Counted from the stretch's first letter, positions 7,196 through 15,211 are shown. The stretch is DNA of 20,836 nucleotides from Oscillospiraceae bacterium (GCA_900766795.1 CAAFWX010000035.1:1-20836); one strand, 5' to 3'. Notes: generated from the sequence alone by a model not told the origin. Numbers and translations are program-made.

Positions 7196-7807
7196 TTAAT
7201 CCTCGCCGGAGATATCGATGACGTCCATATCTCCGTTGCCCTCAACCTCGATGGAGGTGTTGATTTTCTTGAGCAGCTTGCTGTAAAGCGGGAGCGTTGC
7301 CACAAGAACAACACAAACAGCAATGAGGATGATATGAACTAAAACAGTATTCTGAGCCACGGTAATGTAACCGTTTGTTGCGTCAATGACAATTGGGTTT
7401 TCCTTACGGGTGAGTGCCTCGGAAATTCTGGTGTAGTAAACCGCGTCTGTAAATATCAGAATGCCCATCATGAGGAAGTAAACCACCAACATGGGCTTGT
7501 TAGCTTTCTGACGCTTCGGAAAAGCTCTCAGAATGCAGACAAACGCAAGAATTGAGAACAGCATTCCCGCAAATTCGCACTGTCCCATGTTAGGCGTGTT
7601 GATTTTAGCGGTCGCGTTTGAAATTGATGAAAGGTTCAGCGAATAGACCAGAAATGCTGCTGCAAGTGCAATCAGAGCGATTGTCTGAGGACTGCGCTTC
7701 AGCGATACTAAAAGCTTACGGAAGAACTCTTTCAGTTTCCGTCCTGTTCTGATGAAAAAGCCGTTGTTCGCCTCACTGTTAGGCGCGGCTTGATTGTTTT
7801 GGTTCAT
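7196..7807 (-). CDS. Four-helix membrane protein of unknown function (transporter-operon accessory A)
   Basis: This unrecognised 203-residue integral membrane protein has a polar N-terminus rich in Asn, Gln and Ala (1-16), then a basic amphipathic segment (20-38). Four predicted helices follow (about 42-60, 76-95, 105-124, 153-174), then a basic KLLKK stop-transfer and an acidic tail ending DVIDISGED. The first helix carries VYSLNL, similar to VYSLGL in the first helix of the protein at 9392-9991, hinting at distant relatedness. The ATG follows AAGGAG. It lies 23 bp after the transport ATPase gene and belongs to the same run of minus-strand genes. A function in transporter assembly or regulation is only inferred from position. 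Confidence 0.75.
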   Translation of the reverse strand: MNQNNQAAPNSEANNGFFIRTGRKLKEFFRKLLVSLKRSPQTIALIALAAAFLVYSLNLSSISNATAKINTPNMGQCEFAGMLFSILAFVCILRAFPKRQKANKPMLVVYFLMMGILIFTDAVYYTRISEALTRKENPIVIDATNGYITVAQNTVLVHIILIAVCVVLVATLPLYSKLLKKINTSIEVEGNGDMDVIDISGED

Positions 7808-7830
7808 CTTCCGTTCTCCTTAAATAATAT

Positions 7831-8889
7831 TCATCTGATAGCGGCGGTTGTTTCCTTGTTGAAGAAGTGCTTTCTTGTGAAAGAAACTTCAACCTCATCG
7901 CCTGCCTTGTACTGGCACCAGTCGCGGAATTTGCAGGTAATCTTGTGGCTGCCCACAACGCCGTTTACGAGAGTGGTCATACCGAGATTCTCATTAGAGA
8001 AAACATTGACCTTGATGTTTCCGCCCCTTACAATGTTTTCGGGACGAACACCAAGAACAACGGTCTTGCCCTCATAATCTCTCAGCGCTTCCTTTTCTTC
8101 TGCGGAAAGCTCCACAGAGAAATTGGGGCTAATCGCTTCGCCGTTCTTAATCTCAACGTCAAACATGTTCATAGGCGGCAGACCGATAAAGGTTGCAACA
8201 AACATGTTTGCAGGAGAATCGTAAAGTTCAAGCGGAGTGCCAATCTGCTGAACATGTCCCATCGACATGCAGACAATTCTGTCTGCAAGGGTGAGCGCTT
8301 CCGTCTGGTCGTGGGTTACATAGAGCATTGTTGCCCTCAGGCGCTTGTGAAGCAGCAGAATCTCGCGTCTTGTTGCGCCGCGAAGCTTTGCGTCAAGGTT
8401 AGAAAGCGGCTCGTCAAACAGGAACACCTTCGGTGTGCGGACGATAGCTCTTCCCATCGCAACTCTCTGGCGCTGACCGCCCGAAAGCTGGTCGGGCTTT
8501 TTGTTGAGCTGGTCGGACAGGCCGAGGATTTTTGCCGCAGCAAGAACCTTCTGGTGAATCTCGTTCTTATTCTCCTTGCGGAGCATGAGCGAAAACGCCA
8601 TGTTCTCATATACCGTCATATGACCGTAAAGTGCGTAGTCCTGGAAAACCATCGAAATGTCGCGATCCTTCGGCGGCATTTTCGTAACATCCTTGCCGTC
8701 GATGATAAGATTTCCGCCCGAAATATCCTCAAGACCCGCAACCATACGCAGGGTTGTGGATTTTCCGCAGCCCGAAGGACCAACCAGCACTATAAATTCG
8801 CCGTCTTTTACATCAAGGTTGAAGTCATAAACTGCCTGAACCTTGTTGTCGTATATCTTTTCGATATGCTGTAATTTAAGGTCGCTCAT
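7831..8889 (-). CDS. msmX: CUT1 sugar ABC transporter ATP-binding protein (MsmX/UgpC/MalK family)
   Basis: This 352-residue ATPase powers carbohydrate import by a CUT1 transporter at the inner face of the membrane. All nucleotide-binding elements are present: Walker A GPSGCGKST (37-45), Q-loop Gln83, signature LSGGQRQR (135-142), Walker B VFLFDEP (155-161), D-loop SNLDA and H-loop His193. A MalK-type C-terminal regulatory/TOBE region follows, including VLGVRPENI. The ATG overlaps the stop of the upstream membrane-protein gene as ATGA. Transporters of the LplABC type often use an ATPase encoded elsewhere, so an ATPase inside this locus suggests a dedicated subunit, though it may also serve other CUT1 importers. 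Confidence 0.95.
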   Translation of the reverse strand: MSDLKLQHIEKIYDNKVQAVYDFNLDVKDGEFIVLVGPSGCGKSTTLRMVAGLEDISGGNLIIDGKDVTKMPPKDRDISMVFQDYALYGHMTVYENMAFSLMLRKENKNEIHQKVLAAAKILGLSDQLNKKPDQLSGGQRQRVAMGRAIVRTPKVFLFDEPLSNLDAKLRGATRREILLLHKRLRATMLYVTHDQTEALTLADRIVCMSMGHVQQIGTPLELYDSPANMFVATFIGLPPMNMFDVEIKNGEAISPNFSVELSAEEKEALRDYEGKTVVLGVRPENIVRGGNIKVNVFSNENLGMTTLVNGVVGSHKITCKFRDWCQYKAGDEVEVSFTRKHFFNKETTAAIR

Positions 8890-9395
8890 TTGTCGTCATC
8901 CTCCGCTGCTTTTTTTGCAAGCTCAGCCTGATAGCTTTCTAGCGTGTTTGTCTTGATTAGCGCGATAATTCCCGAAGCGATGCAAAAAGCTGCGGACAGA
9001 ATCAGGAATATGCATACCCAGAGGAATTGCTCGCCGCCCATGACAGCTTCTTCTACGTTGCTGATGGTGACAATCGTGTTCTTCGCTGACATGGGGAGAA
9101 TGAAGATTCTCACAATCTGACCCAGACCGAGAATCATGAGCACAAACGAATAAGCTTTCTTATAGCTTTTTACACCCTCGGAGGAGAGGAAAGCCGCGAG
9201 CATAAACACAAGGTTGTAAACGATTGAAATTCCGATCATTATGTTGTAATAATACGAACCGACGTCGGATTTATAAATATTGACAAAGTAAAGCGCATCA
9301 AAGACAATTCCGACAAGCGCAAGGTTTGCGGAAAGCTTGTTCTTGGTATAGCGCAGACGATCCTTTCTGATCTCGGCATCATTAGTAAAAGTCAT
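8886..9395 (-). CDS. Four-helix membrane protein of unknown function (transporter-operon accessory B)
   Basis: I do not recognise this 169-residue protein. A charged N-terminus (RKDRLRYTKNK) leads into four predicted helices (about 22-41, 50-71, 81-101, 124-147). The cytosolic tail is charged and ends in AAEDDDK. It is locked between two genes by 4-bp ATGA overlaps at both ends (with 9392-9991 upstream and the transport ATPase downstream). Its synthesis is therefore probably coupled to that of the ATPase. This spacing supports a role with the transporter, but no catalytic or binding motif is visible. Confidence 0.78.
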   Translation of the reverse strand: MTFTNDAEIRKDRLRYTKNKLSANLALVGIVFDALYFVNIYKSDVGSYYYNIMIGISIVYNLVFMLAAFLSSEGVKSYKKAYSFVLMILGLGQIVRIFILPMSAKNTIVTISNVEEAVMGGEQFLWVCIFLILSAAFCIASGIIALIKTNTLESYQAELAKKAAEDDDK

Positions 9396-9991
9396 GCTTT
9401 AACATCCTTTCTGCTGCCAATAAGACGCTTTTCTTCCTTCATCACGATAATTTTCAAAACCAAATTGACAACAAGCAGCGCTGTCACAATCAGGAGAATA
9501 GCGCAAACGACATATCCCAAATCGAACCAGAACGGCGAATCGGAATAAAGGTCGATGGCGTTTTTCCTTTCAAGCCACTCTTTAAGCGCCTCGAAGTCCA
9601 TCTGAAGGTACTGCTTGCGGTAGGTAGAAACGCCCACCATTGTCCAGATTGACGCTGCAATATTGCTTACGACAGCAATACCCACAGCGATGTAGTTGCC
9701 TATGTAATACTTCCTGCGCGAATGAGTGCAGGTGATAAAAAGAATGAGCGAAGAAATGATAAGACCGATGCCAACCATAGTCAGCTGGCGGTTGAAGTCC
9801 TGCATATCATAGTAGATTCTGGCGCCCGCAACTCTTGAGCTGTCGAGGTCGCTAACATCTCTGATAACAGAAGTAGAGTAAATACATTGAAGGTCTGTCA
9901 TAAGACCTAACGAGTACACAAATATGAGAGCGGAAGCAATGAGAACCGCAAAACATATCACGCGCTGAAATGTCATTTGTTTTTTATACAT
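9392..9991 (-). CDS. Four-helix membrane protein of unknown function (transporter-operon accessory C)
   Basis: This unrecognised 199-residue membrane protein has predicted helices at about 10-30, 69-88, 97-119 and 156-183. Two sizeable loops, about 31-68 and 120-155, probably lie on the outside; the second contains an acidic helix-like stretch (FEALKEWLERK). The C-terminus is basic. The ATG follows AAAGGAAGGT. It starts the coupled trio C-B-ATPase, because its stop overlaps the next ATG by 4 bp. It is separated from the solute-binding protein gene by 120 bp containing two strong hairpins. External loops and linkage to the solute-binding protein would fit a docking or accessory role, which is inference. 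Confidence 0.77.
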   Translation of the reverse strand: MYKKQMTFQRVICFAVLIASALIFVYSLGLMTDLQCIYSTSVIRDVSDLDSSRVAGARIYYDMQDFNRQLTMVGIGLIISSLILFITCTHSRRKYYIGNYIAVGIAVVSNIAASIWTMVGVSTYRKQYLQMDFEALKEWLERKNAIDLYSDSPFWFDLGYVVCAILLIVTALLVVNLVLKIIVMKEEKRLIGSRKDVKA

Positions 9992-10013
9992 ACTAGACCT
10001 TCCTTTTATGTTG

Positions 10014-10036
10014 GAGGGGGAGGGTCACTCCCCCTC
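10014..10036 (-). repeat. Strong 9-bp stem-loop downstream of the solute-binding protein gene
   Basis: Perfect arms GAGGGGGAG (10014-10022) and CTCCCCCTC (10028-10036) enclose a 5-base loop. It is very GC-rich and has no U-run after it on the minus strand. It probably acts as a 3'-end stabilising or partial-termination structure between the solute-binding protein gene and the next gene. Confidence 0.75.
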
Positions 10037-10059
10037 TTTGCAACATAACTTGGTTTTTG

Positions 10060-10077
10060 ACAGAGCCGAGGCTCTGT
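10060..10077 (-). repeat. Second stem-loop downstream of the solute-binding protein gene
   Basis: Arms ACAGAGCC (10060-10067) and GGCTCTGT (10070-10077) are perfect over 8 bp with a 2-base gap. The minus strand continues CAAAAACC, so it lacks a terminator U-run. It lies 34 bp after the solute-binding protein stop. Confidence 0.72.
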
Positions 10078-10111
10078 GTTTATTTAGGTGTAAAGTGCCG
10101 GGGAATCGGGA

Positions 10112-12307
10112 TTAAAGACCCTCGAAGTAGGTTACGAGGTCCTCCCAAGCGAGCTCCTTAAGCTCAAGGTACTGTGCGCCGTGCCATGTGTCGGAGATGG
10201 TAGCAACAGTCTCAGCAGCGGAGGAAGTGCCCTCGCCGGTGAAGCCCTTTGCGATGATGTCAACGAACAGGTTTACCTGGTCCTTGCCCTGACCGAAGCT
10301 GCCGCTTGTGCCAAGCTCGGTGTAGCTCTTAATCTCGTCGTTCTCAGCCTTGGTGTTGGGAAGAACGGTGGGAACAGAAGTGTACCAGGGGTTGCTTGCC
10401 AGAGCAAGCTCAGGGTGCTTGATGGTGCCGTAAGCGATTGCGTTGGAGATGTAGCCTGCGCCCTCCTTACCAACTTCGTGAGTGCACTGGTACTCGAATG
10501 CCTGGCTCTTTACGAAGCTCAGAGTAGAACCGAGGTACTGACGAGCGTAGTTGGTGTAGTTACCGGAAGCCTTATCCCAAAGCTCTGCATAAGTAGCGTC
10601 TGCGATAACGGGCATTTCCTCGCCGTTGAACATGAAGGTTTCGCCCTGCTTGATGAATGCGTCAGGACCGTAGGACATGAGAATCTGACCCTCGGGGCTG
10701 TATGCGAAGTCGATGAGCTTGAGAGCTGCGTTGAGCTTGTTGGTGTCATCGCCGACGCCTGCCTTGGAAATGCCCCAGCCATCGGTCTTAACAGAACGCC
10801 AGGACTCGGTGAATCTCATGAACTGTTCGCCTGTGCCGTCATCCCAACGTGCAACAGGAACCATAGCTGCCATGTACTTCTCGCCGTCCTGAAGCTTGGT
10901 TGCGTTCATGACAGTCTGAGTCTGGTTGTAGTCGTAGCTCATGAAGCCGAGGTCGTTCTCGAGCATTGTAGCGGAGGTTTCCTCGGACTGGTCCATGAAG
11001 GACTTGGAGAGCAGACCCTCTGCTGCCATGTCGTTCATTCTCTGGAGAGCAACGTATGTAGCTTCCTCCTGACGAGCGTCGTGGAGCTGGTTGTCATTGC
11101 CTACATAGAGGTAATCCTGTCTGGACTCAAGACCGCGAACACCGAAGAGAGTGCCTGCGAAGCGGTACATATCAACTCTGCGCTGGTTGTTAACGTCCTC
11201 ACGGGAGAACAGACCGCGAACAGTGTCAGTGCCGTTGAGAGTCTGAGCGTTGGAAACTACGCAGCGGAGAAGAGCAACAAGCTCGTCTGCGTCCCAAGCA
11301 GCGTTCTGACCGCAGAAGAGGTTGGAACGAGTTGTGCCGTAGTAGCCGTCGTAAGCCTCGTCGATGTACTTGCGGAGCATGTTTACAGCGTCAACGCCGC
11401 TCATAGCGCCTGCGTCGTTCATCTTAGCAACAATGTTGCCTGCCTTGTCGTAGTTCTTGGTTACGGTTTCTGTGCCCGAGCCGTCAGCCTTAACAACGTC
11501 AACGGTAACAGTGCCGGAAGTGGGCATGTAGGGCTGGTAAACAGGAGAAGCGGTTGTGCCGCAAGCGTCAGCGGTGAACTCGCCCTCGCCGTCGAGGAGC
11601 TTCTGAACCCAGTCAACTCTCATAAGCGGCATACGCTCGATATCGTTTACGCCGTCAAAGTAGGGAGAGAAGTAGATTGCGCCCTTGTTGTCGCCGGTTG
11701 TGGAACCGGTGATGGAGAGAAGAACGATGGGGTTAGCCTCAAGGTAAGCCTTGAAGTTGGGCATGCTGTCGAGGTAATCAGCGATGTTTACCAGCAGACC
11801 AGCCGTACCGTTCTCGGTCAGAAGGGAAGCAGTACCGCTTACCATATCAACCTGGTCAAGCTGCTCTCTCCAGTACTCGAACTCCTTCTGAGCGGAGTTG
11901 CCCTGATACTTGTTCTCAAACTTTACGCCGAGCTTGTTCTCAACCTCAACCCAAGTGGGCTTAAGGTCGCCGGTGTTGTAGGTCTTGCCGTCGGCAAGGG
12001 TAACGCCGGAGCCTGCGGTTTCTTCATCGAAGAACAAGCCTGTGTTTGCCTTGTTGTAGCCGGTTGCCATACGAAGTACGGTGCCGTCTGCGTAGGTCAG
12101 CTCGTATGCGGGTTCTGCGTCGGCAGAGCCGTTATCTCCGGTAGAGGTGTCGGATGTGCCGCCGTTGCTGTTGGTGTTGTCAGTGCTGTTGCCTGATGCG
12201 TTGCCGCTGTCGGTGCTGCTGTTGCCGGTGCTGGTGCAGCCGGACAGGAGCGTGGAAGCTGCAACAATTGCAGCCAGCAATGAAGCACTAATCTTTGTTC
12301 TCTTCAT
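10112..12307 (-). CDS. Large lipoprotein extracellular solute-binding protein of a CUT1 ABC transporter
   Basis: This 731-residue protein captures the sugar outside the cell and delivers it to the two permeases. It starts with a lipoprotein signal (MKRTKISASLLAAIVAAS) and lipobox LLSGC, with acylated Cys24. A Ser/Thr/Asn/Gly-rich tether (about 25-65) follows. The body has solute-binding-family features such as WGISKAGVGDD followed by AALKLIDFAYSPEGQ. It is much longer than typical family 1 binding proteins (about 400-550) and resembles the large LplA/YtcQ-type proteins of pectin transporters. AAGGAGG lies 6 bases before the ATG, so strong translation is expected. It is followed by two hairpins that may boost its transcript level. 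An oligogalacturonide or rhamnogalacturonan ligand is inferred from context. Confidence 0.92.
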   Translation of the reverse strand: MKRTKISASLLAAIVAASTLLSGCTSTGNSSTDSGNASGNSTDNTNSNGGTSDTSTGDNGSADAEPAYELTYADGTVLRMATGYNKANTGLFFDEETAGSGVTLADGKTYNTGDLKPTWVEVENKLGVKFENKYQGNSAQKEFEYWREQLDQVDMVSGTASLLTENGTAGLLVNIADYLDSMPNFKAYLEANPIVLLSITGSTTGDNKGAIYFSPYFDGVNDIERMPLMRVDWVQKLLDGEGEFTADACGTTASPVYQPYMPTSGTVTVDVVKADGSGTETVTKNYDKAGNIVAKMNDAGAMSGVDAVNMLRKYIDEAYDGYYGTTRSNLFCGQNAAWDADELVALLRCVVSNAQTLNGTDTVRGLFSREDVNNQRRVDMYRFAGTLFGVRGLESRQDYLYVGNDNQLHDARQEEATYVALQRMNDMAAEGLLSKSFMDQSEETSATMLENDLGFMSYDYNQTQTVMNATKLQDGEKYMAAMVPVARWDDGTGEQFMRFTESWRSVKTDGWGISKAGVGDDTNKLNAALKLIDFAYSPEGQILMSYGPDAFIKQGETFMFNGEEMPVIADATYAELWDKASGNYTNYARQYLGSTLSFVKSQAFEYQCTHEVGKEGAGYISNAIAYGTIKHPELALASNPWYTSVPTVLPNTKAENDEIKSYTELGTSGSFGQGKDQVNLFVDIIAKGFTGEGTSSAAETVATISDTWHGAQYLELKELAWEDLVTYFEGL

Positions 12308-12353
12308 TGTGGTCCTCCTTTTGGATCATAGTTGATGTTTGATTTTATGTCAG

Positions 12354-12370
12354 CCGCACGAAGAATGCGG
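12354..12370 (-). repeat. Small stem-loop between permease and solute-binding protein genes
   Basis: Arms CCGCA and TGCGG with a 7-base loop lie in the 83-bp gap between the second permease gene and the solute-binding protein gene. The stem is short and no U-run follows. Its role is unclear. Confidence 0.3.
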
Positions 12371-12390
12371 TTAAGACCTGTGAAAAGTGA

Positions 12391-13284
12391 TTATCCCTTT
12401 ACGCCGCCGGCATTTACGCCCTTTGCGAAGTATTTCTGAATGAAGGGATAGATGATAAGAATAGGAATGATGGAGCAGATAATGAGGGAGTAAATCATCG
12501 ATTCGGGAGCGTAGCTCTTATCCCAGCCGACCATTGCCTCGGAGTCCTGAAACTCCTCGAGCTTGTTTCTGATGTAAACCATCAGGGGCTGCTGGTTGGA
12601 CTGTGCGGAAATCATCTGCTTTGCCCAGAAGTATCCGTTCCAGCGGGAAATACCGAAGAACAGCGCAACCGTTGCAATGATAGACTTGCTCATGGGGATG
12701 TAAACGCGCCAGAGAACCTGCATTTCTGTTGCGCCGTCGACAATTGCCGCTTCCTCGATTTCAGAGGGCACGTCCTCGAACGCATTTCTCAGCAGGATGA
12801 TATTCATGGCAGCCATACCCATTGCGATAACGACCAGCCACTTGTCATCGTTGATTCCGATTGCTCTGAAAACCTTCTGTGTATCGAGGTAGTTCAGGTA
12901 CTGAGGAACAAGACCTGCGCTGAACCACATTGTGAACACGAGGAAGAAGTTGAAGCCCTTGCGGAACAGCAGGCGCTTTTTGGAGAGCGCGTATGCGCCG
13001 AGTATAGACAGGAACAGCTCCCAGATTGTTCCGTAAAAGGTAAGGAACAGGGTGTTGGCATAAGCATTCCAGAAGCCGTTGCTCGCGAACATCTCGCGGA
13101 AAGCGTCGAACTGAATATCCTTAGGAAGCAGAATTACTTCGCTGTATGTAACCGCGTGCTCGCCGCTTATTGACGCCGAAATGGTGTAAATGAACGGATA
13201 CAGGCAGCAAATCGCAAACATGGTCAAAAGGGTGTAGCTGATTATTTTAAAAATAAGCTCTGAAATCTCAAGTTTTCTTTTCAT
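12391..13284 (-). CDS. CUT1 sugar ABC transporter permease (LplC/YtcP type)
   Basis: This 297-residue inner-membrane subunit has about six helices and forms the translocation channel with the permease encoded just upstream. The cytosolic EAA loop that contacts the ATPase is clear: EEAAIVDGATEMQVLWRVYIPM (Glu178-Ala-Ala, Gly184, Pro197). The C-terminus GVNAGGVKG is typical of MalG-like permeases in LplC/YtcP relatives. A GAGG site precedes the ATG. The stop of the partner permease lies 21 bp before it. Confidence 0.94.
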   Translation of the reverse strand: MKRKLEISELIFKIISYTLLTMFAICCLYPFIYTISASISGEHAVTYSEVILLPKDIQFDAFREMFASNGFWNAYANTLFLTFYGTIWELFLSILGAYALSKKRLLFRKGFNFFLVFTMWFSAGLVPQYLNYLDTQKVFRAIGINDDKWLVVIAMGMAAMNIILLRNAFEDVPSEIEEAAIVDGATEMQVLWRVYIPMSKSIIATVALFFGISRWNGYFWAKQMISAQSNQQPLMVYIRNKLEEFQDSEAMVGWDKSYAPESMIYSLIICSIIPILIIYPFIQKYFAKGVNAGGVKG

Positions 13285-13305
13285 AGCAAACCTCGTCTGA
13301 TAGAA

Positions 13306-14355
13306 TTAGTACAGCGAAACATTGGAAGCTCTGCGGGCGATTGTGTTCGCGCCGATAACCAGAAGCATTCCGATGACATTGTTAAGCATTTCCGCGGCGG
13401 AAGCAAGTCCCGTGCTTCCTGCCTGACCCATTCTCCATGCAAAGGTTGAAACCACGTCTGCTGTAATATATGTATTCTGATTGTAGAGAAGGATAACTTT
13501 CTCGTAGCCGATGTTGAGCAGCGTACCGATTTTGCTTATCAGCATGATAACGATTGTCGAAAGAATGCTGGGGAGTACAACGTATCTCATCTGAGCCATC
13601 TTGCCTGCGCCGTCAATCTGCGCCGCCTCATAGCGGGTGGGCGAGATTGCGATGATTGCTGCAAAGAACACGATACTGTCGTAGCCTGCGGTTTCCCAGA
13701 TACCGCTTATCTGATAGATTCCTCTGAAGAATGCGGGGTTGTTGAGAAGACCTGCCTGTGCGGTTGCAGCGTCAATCAGACCCACAGACTCAAGCATCTT
13801 GGAGAGAATACCAATACCCGAAGTATCAGAACCCTGCTTAACGAGCATGAGAACGAGGGAGGTCATAACAACCGTTGACATGAACTTAGGGAGATAGGTT
13901 ACAACCTGGAATATGCTTCTTGCAATGTTCGAGCGGATTTCGTTGAAGAACAGAGCAATGATAATCGGCATCGGGAAGCCGAAGCACAAGCCGTAGAAGC
14001 TCAGCAGGAATGTGTTTCTGAAAGCGCGCCAGAAATTCAGAGATTCCGTCGAACCGCTTACAAGCAGCGTTCTGAAGTTCGAGAAGCCCGCGTAAAGCTG
14101 GTCAGCAACGGGAAGCACAGTGTCTGAAACCTTGAAGCAGCCAAGCAGCTCATACATCGGGAAGTAACGCCACAGCAGGAATACCAGAAGCATTGGCACC
14201 AGCATAAGATACAGACGCCAGTCCTTGGCGACAGCCTTTGCGATGTTCAGCCAGTGGTGCTTTTCGACATCGTCCCTTACCTGCTGCTCAGGATTTTCGA
14301 TATAGGTACCGCTCTCCTCATCAAAAATCAGATAGTCGCTAACGTTGAGTTGCAT
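13306..14355 (-). CDS. CUT1 sugar ABC transporter permease (LplB/YteP type)
   Basis: This 349-residue MalF-like channel subunit has a hydrophilic N-terminal extension of about 45 residues, rich in acidic residues, before the first helix. The EAA loop reads YEAAQIDGAGKMAQMRYVVLP (Glu243-Ala-Ala). The C-terminal NVIGMLLVIGANTIARRASNVSLY is typical of LplB-type permeases. AGGAGG lies 8 bases upstream of the ATG. A TATAAT on the minus strand about 31 bp before the ATG may be an internal promoter. The neighbours and hydrolases point to pectic oligosaccharides as substrate. Confidence 0.94.
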   Translation of the reverse strand: MQLNVSDYLIFDEESGTYIENPEQQVRDDVEKHHWLNIAKAVAKDWRLYLMLVPMLLVFLLWRYFPMYELLGCFKVSDTVLPVADQLYAGFSNFRTLLVSGSTESLNFWRAFRNTFLLSFYGLCFGFPMPIIIALFFNEIRSNIARSIFQVVTYLPKFMSTVVMTSLVLMLVKQGSDTSGIGILSKMLESVGLIDAATAQAGLLNNPAFFRGIYQISGIWETAGYDSIVFFAAIIAISPTRYEAAQIDGAGKMAQMRYVVLPSILSTIVIMLISKIGTLLNIGYEKVILLYNQNTYITADVVSTFAWRMGQAGSTGLASAAEMLNNVIGMLLVIGANTIARRASNVSLY

Positions 14356-14386
14356 GGTTGAAACCTCCTGAATGAATTTTCATATA

Positions 14387-14392
14387 ATTATA
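14387..14392 (-). promoter_or_regulatory. Possible internal promoter -10 element before the permease pair
   Basis: A perfect TATAAT reads on the minus strand, inside the AT palindrome TATAATTATA, about 31 bp before the permease ATG. The hexamer 17 bases upstream (ATGGAA) is a poor -35, so the call is weak. Confidence 0.3.
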
Positions 14393-14406
14393 GCTTTACG
14401 ACTTAA

Positions 14407-14988
14407 TTATTCCATAGAATTACGCTCGCGCATACGTTCCTCTTCGGTTCGTATGAGGTAGTGCTTCTGGTCCTCGAACAGCCCGTCCAGCTTCCGTGAA
14501 ATAAGCACCGCCACCGCCGCAAACAGAAGCGAAAGCGAGTCAGCCAAGAAGAAAGACACGATTGAATTAAGAGGGTCGCCGAAGAACAGGCTAACTGCCC
14601 AGCGCCCGACCTGAACCGCAGTAAAAACGATTACAACATAAGCAAAAATAAAAGGAATCTTGTTTCTGACTCTCTCCTTGCCGCAAACCTTCAGGAAAAT
14701 CAGCCCGAGAAGCGCGAAGCAGTTTCCGATACAGTATACTGCAAACTGCTTAGGCTCTGCGCCGCCCGCGAGGCAGAACGCGAAGCCGCCGACAACCGCA
14801 TGAATTACGGCGAAGCCGTCCCATCTCATCATCACGATACAAAGAATGAGAGTGGTAGGCGAAAGCGTGTAGCTTTGCATGGGGAACCAATTTCCCGCCA
14901 GAACGGTAATCGCTTCAAATATAAATAGAATAACTGCCATTATGCCAAGGTCAATGGCTCTGTACTGCTTAAAAGATATGTTGTTCAT
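14407..14988 (-). CDS. Six-helix membrane protein of unknown function, first gene of the pectin operon
   Basis: This 193-residue hydrophobic protein has about six helices starting near residues 13, 42, 61, 82, 112 and 142. It ends in a charged amphipathic tail (EDQKHYLIRTEEERMRERNS). The small-residue-rich helices (TLSPTTLILCIVMMRW, HAVVGGFAFCLAGGAEP) recall substrate-binding S components of ECF transporters, but I cannot assign it. ATG at 14986-14988 was preferred over an in-frame TTG 39 bp upstream; AAAAGAG lies 4 bases before the ATG. It is the first gene after the 475-bp regulatory region and is followed by the transporter permeases after 51 bp. Confidence 0.72.
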   Translation of the reverse strand: MNNISFKQYRAIDLGIMAVILFIFEAITVLAGNWFPMQSYTLSPTTLILCIVMMRWDGFAVIHAVVGGFAFCLAGGAEPKQFAVYCIGNCFALLGLIFLKVCGKERVRNKIPFIFAYVVIVFTAVQVGRWAVSLFFGDPLNSIVSFFLADSLSLLFAAVAVLISRKLDGLFEDQKHYLIRTEEERMRERNSME

Positions 14989-15082
14989 AAAACTCTTTTC
15001 CCGTTGACCTCGGATTTGATACGCCAAAAATCAACCTAAAAAATACTGTTTTTTACGCTTTATAATCACAAAAACTTGTCAA

Positions 15083-15111
15083 AAAATAGTCAAACTTCAC
15101 TGTTGTGTCAA
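15083..15111 (-). promoter_or_regulatory. Candidate promoter P1b of the pectin operon
   Basis: On the minus strand a perfect -35 TTGACA (15106-15111) stands 17 bp from TATTTT (15083-15088), which matches the -10 consensus at four of six positions. It lies 95 bp before the first operon ATG. Confidence 0.45.
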
Positions 15112-15130
15112 AAAATTCGATTTGTATTCA

Positions 15131-15159
15131 AGTATAACTCATAAGGCAAAAAAAGTCAA
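15131..15159 (-). promoter_or_regulatory. Candidate main promoter P1 of the pectin operon
   Basis: On the minus strand TTGACT (15154-15159) and TATACT (15131-15136) are separated by exactly 17 bp. Each matches the housekeeping consensus at five of six positions. The predicted transcript start near 15124 gives a leader of about 136 bases before the gene at 14407-14988. Confidence 0.65.
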
Positions 15160-15165
15160 GTAACG

Positions 15166-15186
15166 TTTTTGGGTAAATTCCAAAAA
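15166..15186. promoter_or_regulatory. 7-bp inverted repeat abutting the P1 -35 element
   Basis: Arms TTTTTGG (15166-15172) and CCAAAAA (15180-15186) are perfect around a 7-base spacer. The repeat lies immediately upstream of the P1 -35 region, where an activator would bind. The regulator is unknown. Confidence 0.45.
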
Positions 15187-15211
15187 TTCGCGGCAAAAAA
15201 CGTGCGATTCC

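Noticed and set aside
10181..12196. Very long open frame (about 670 codons) on the plus strand opposite the solute-binding protein gene
   Set aside because: It is an antisense shadow produced by the codon bias of the highly biased lipoprotein gene. The translation has no recognisable domain, and the minus-strand gene has a signal peptide and a strong ribosome site.
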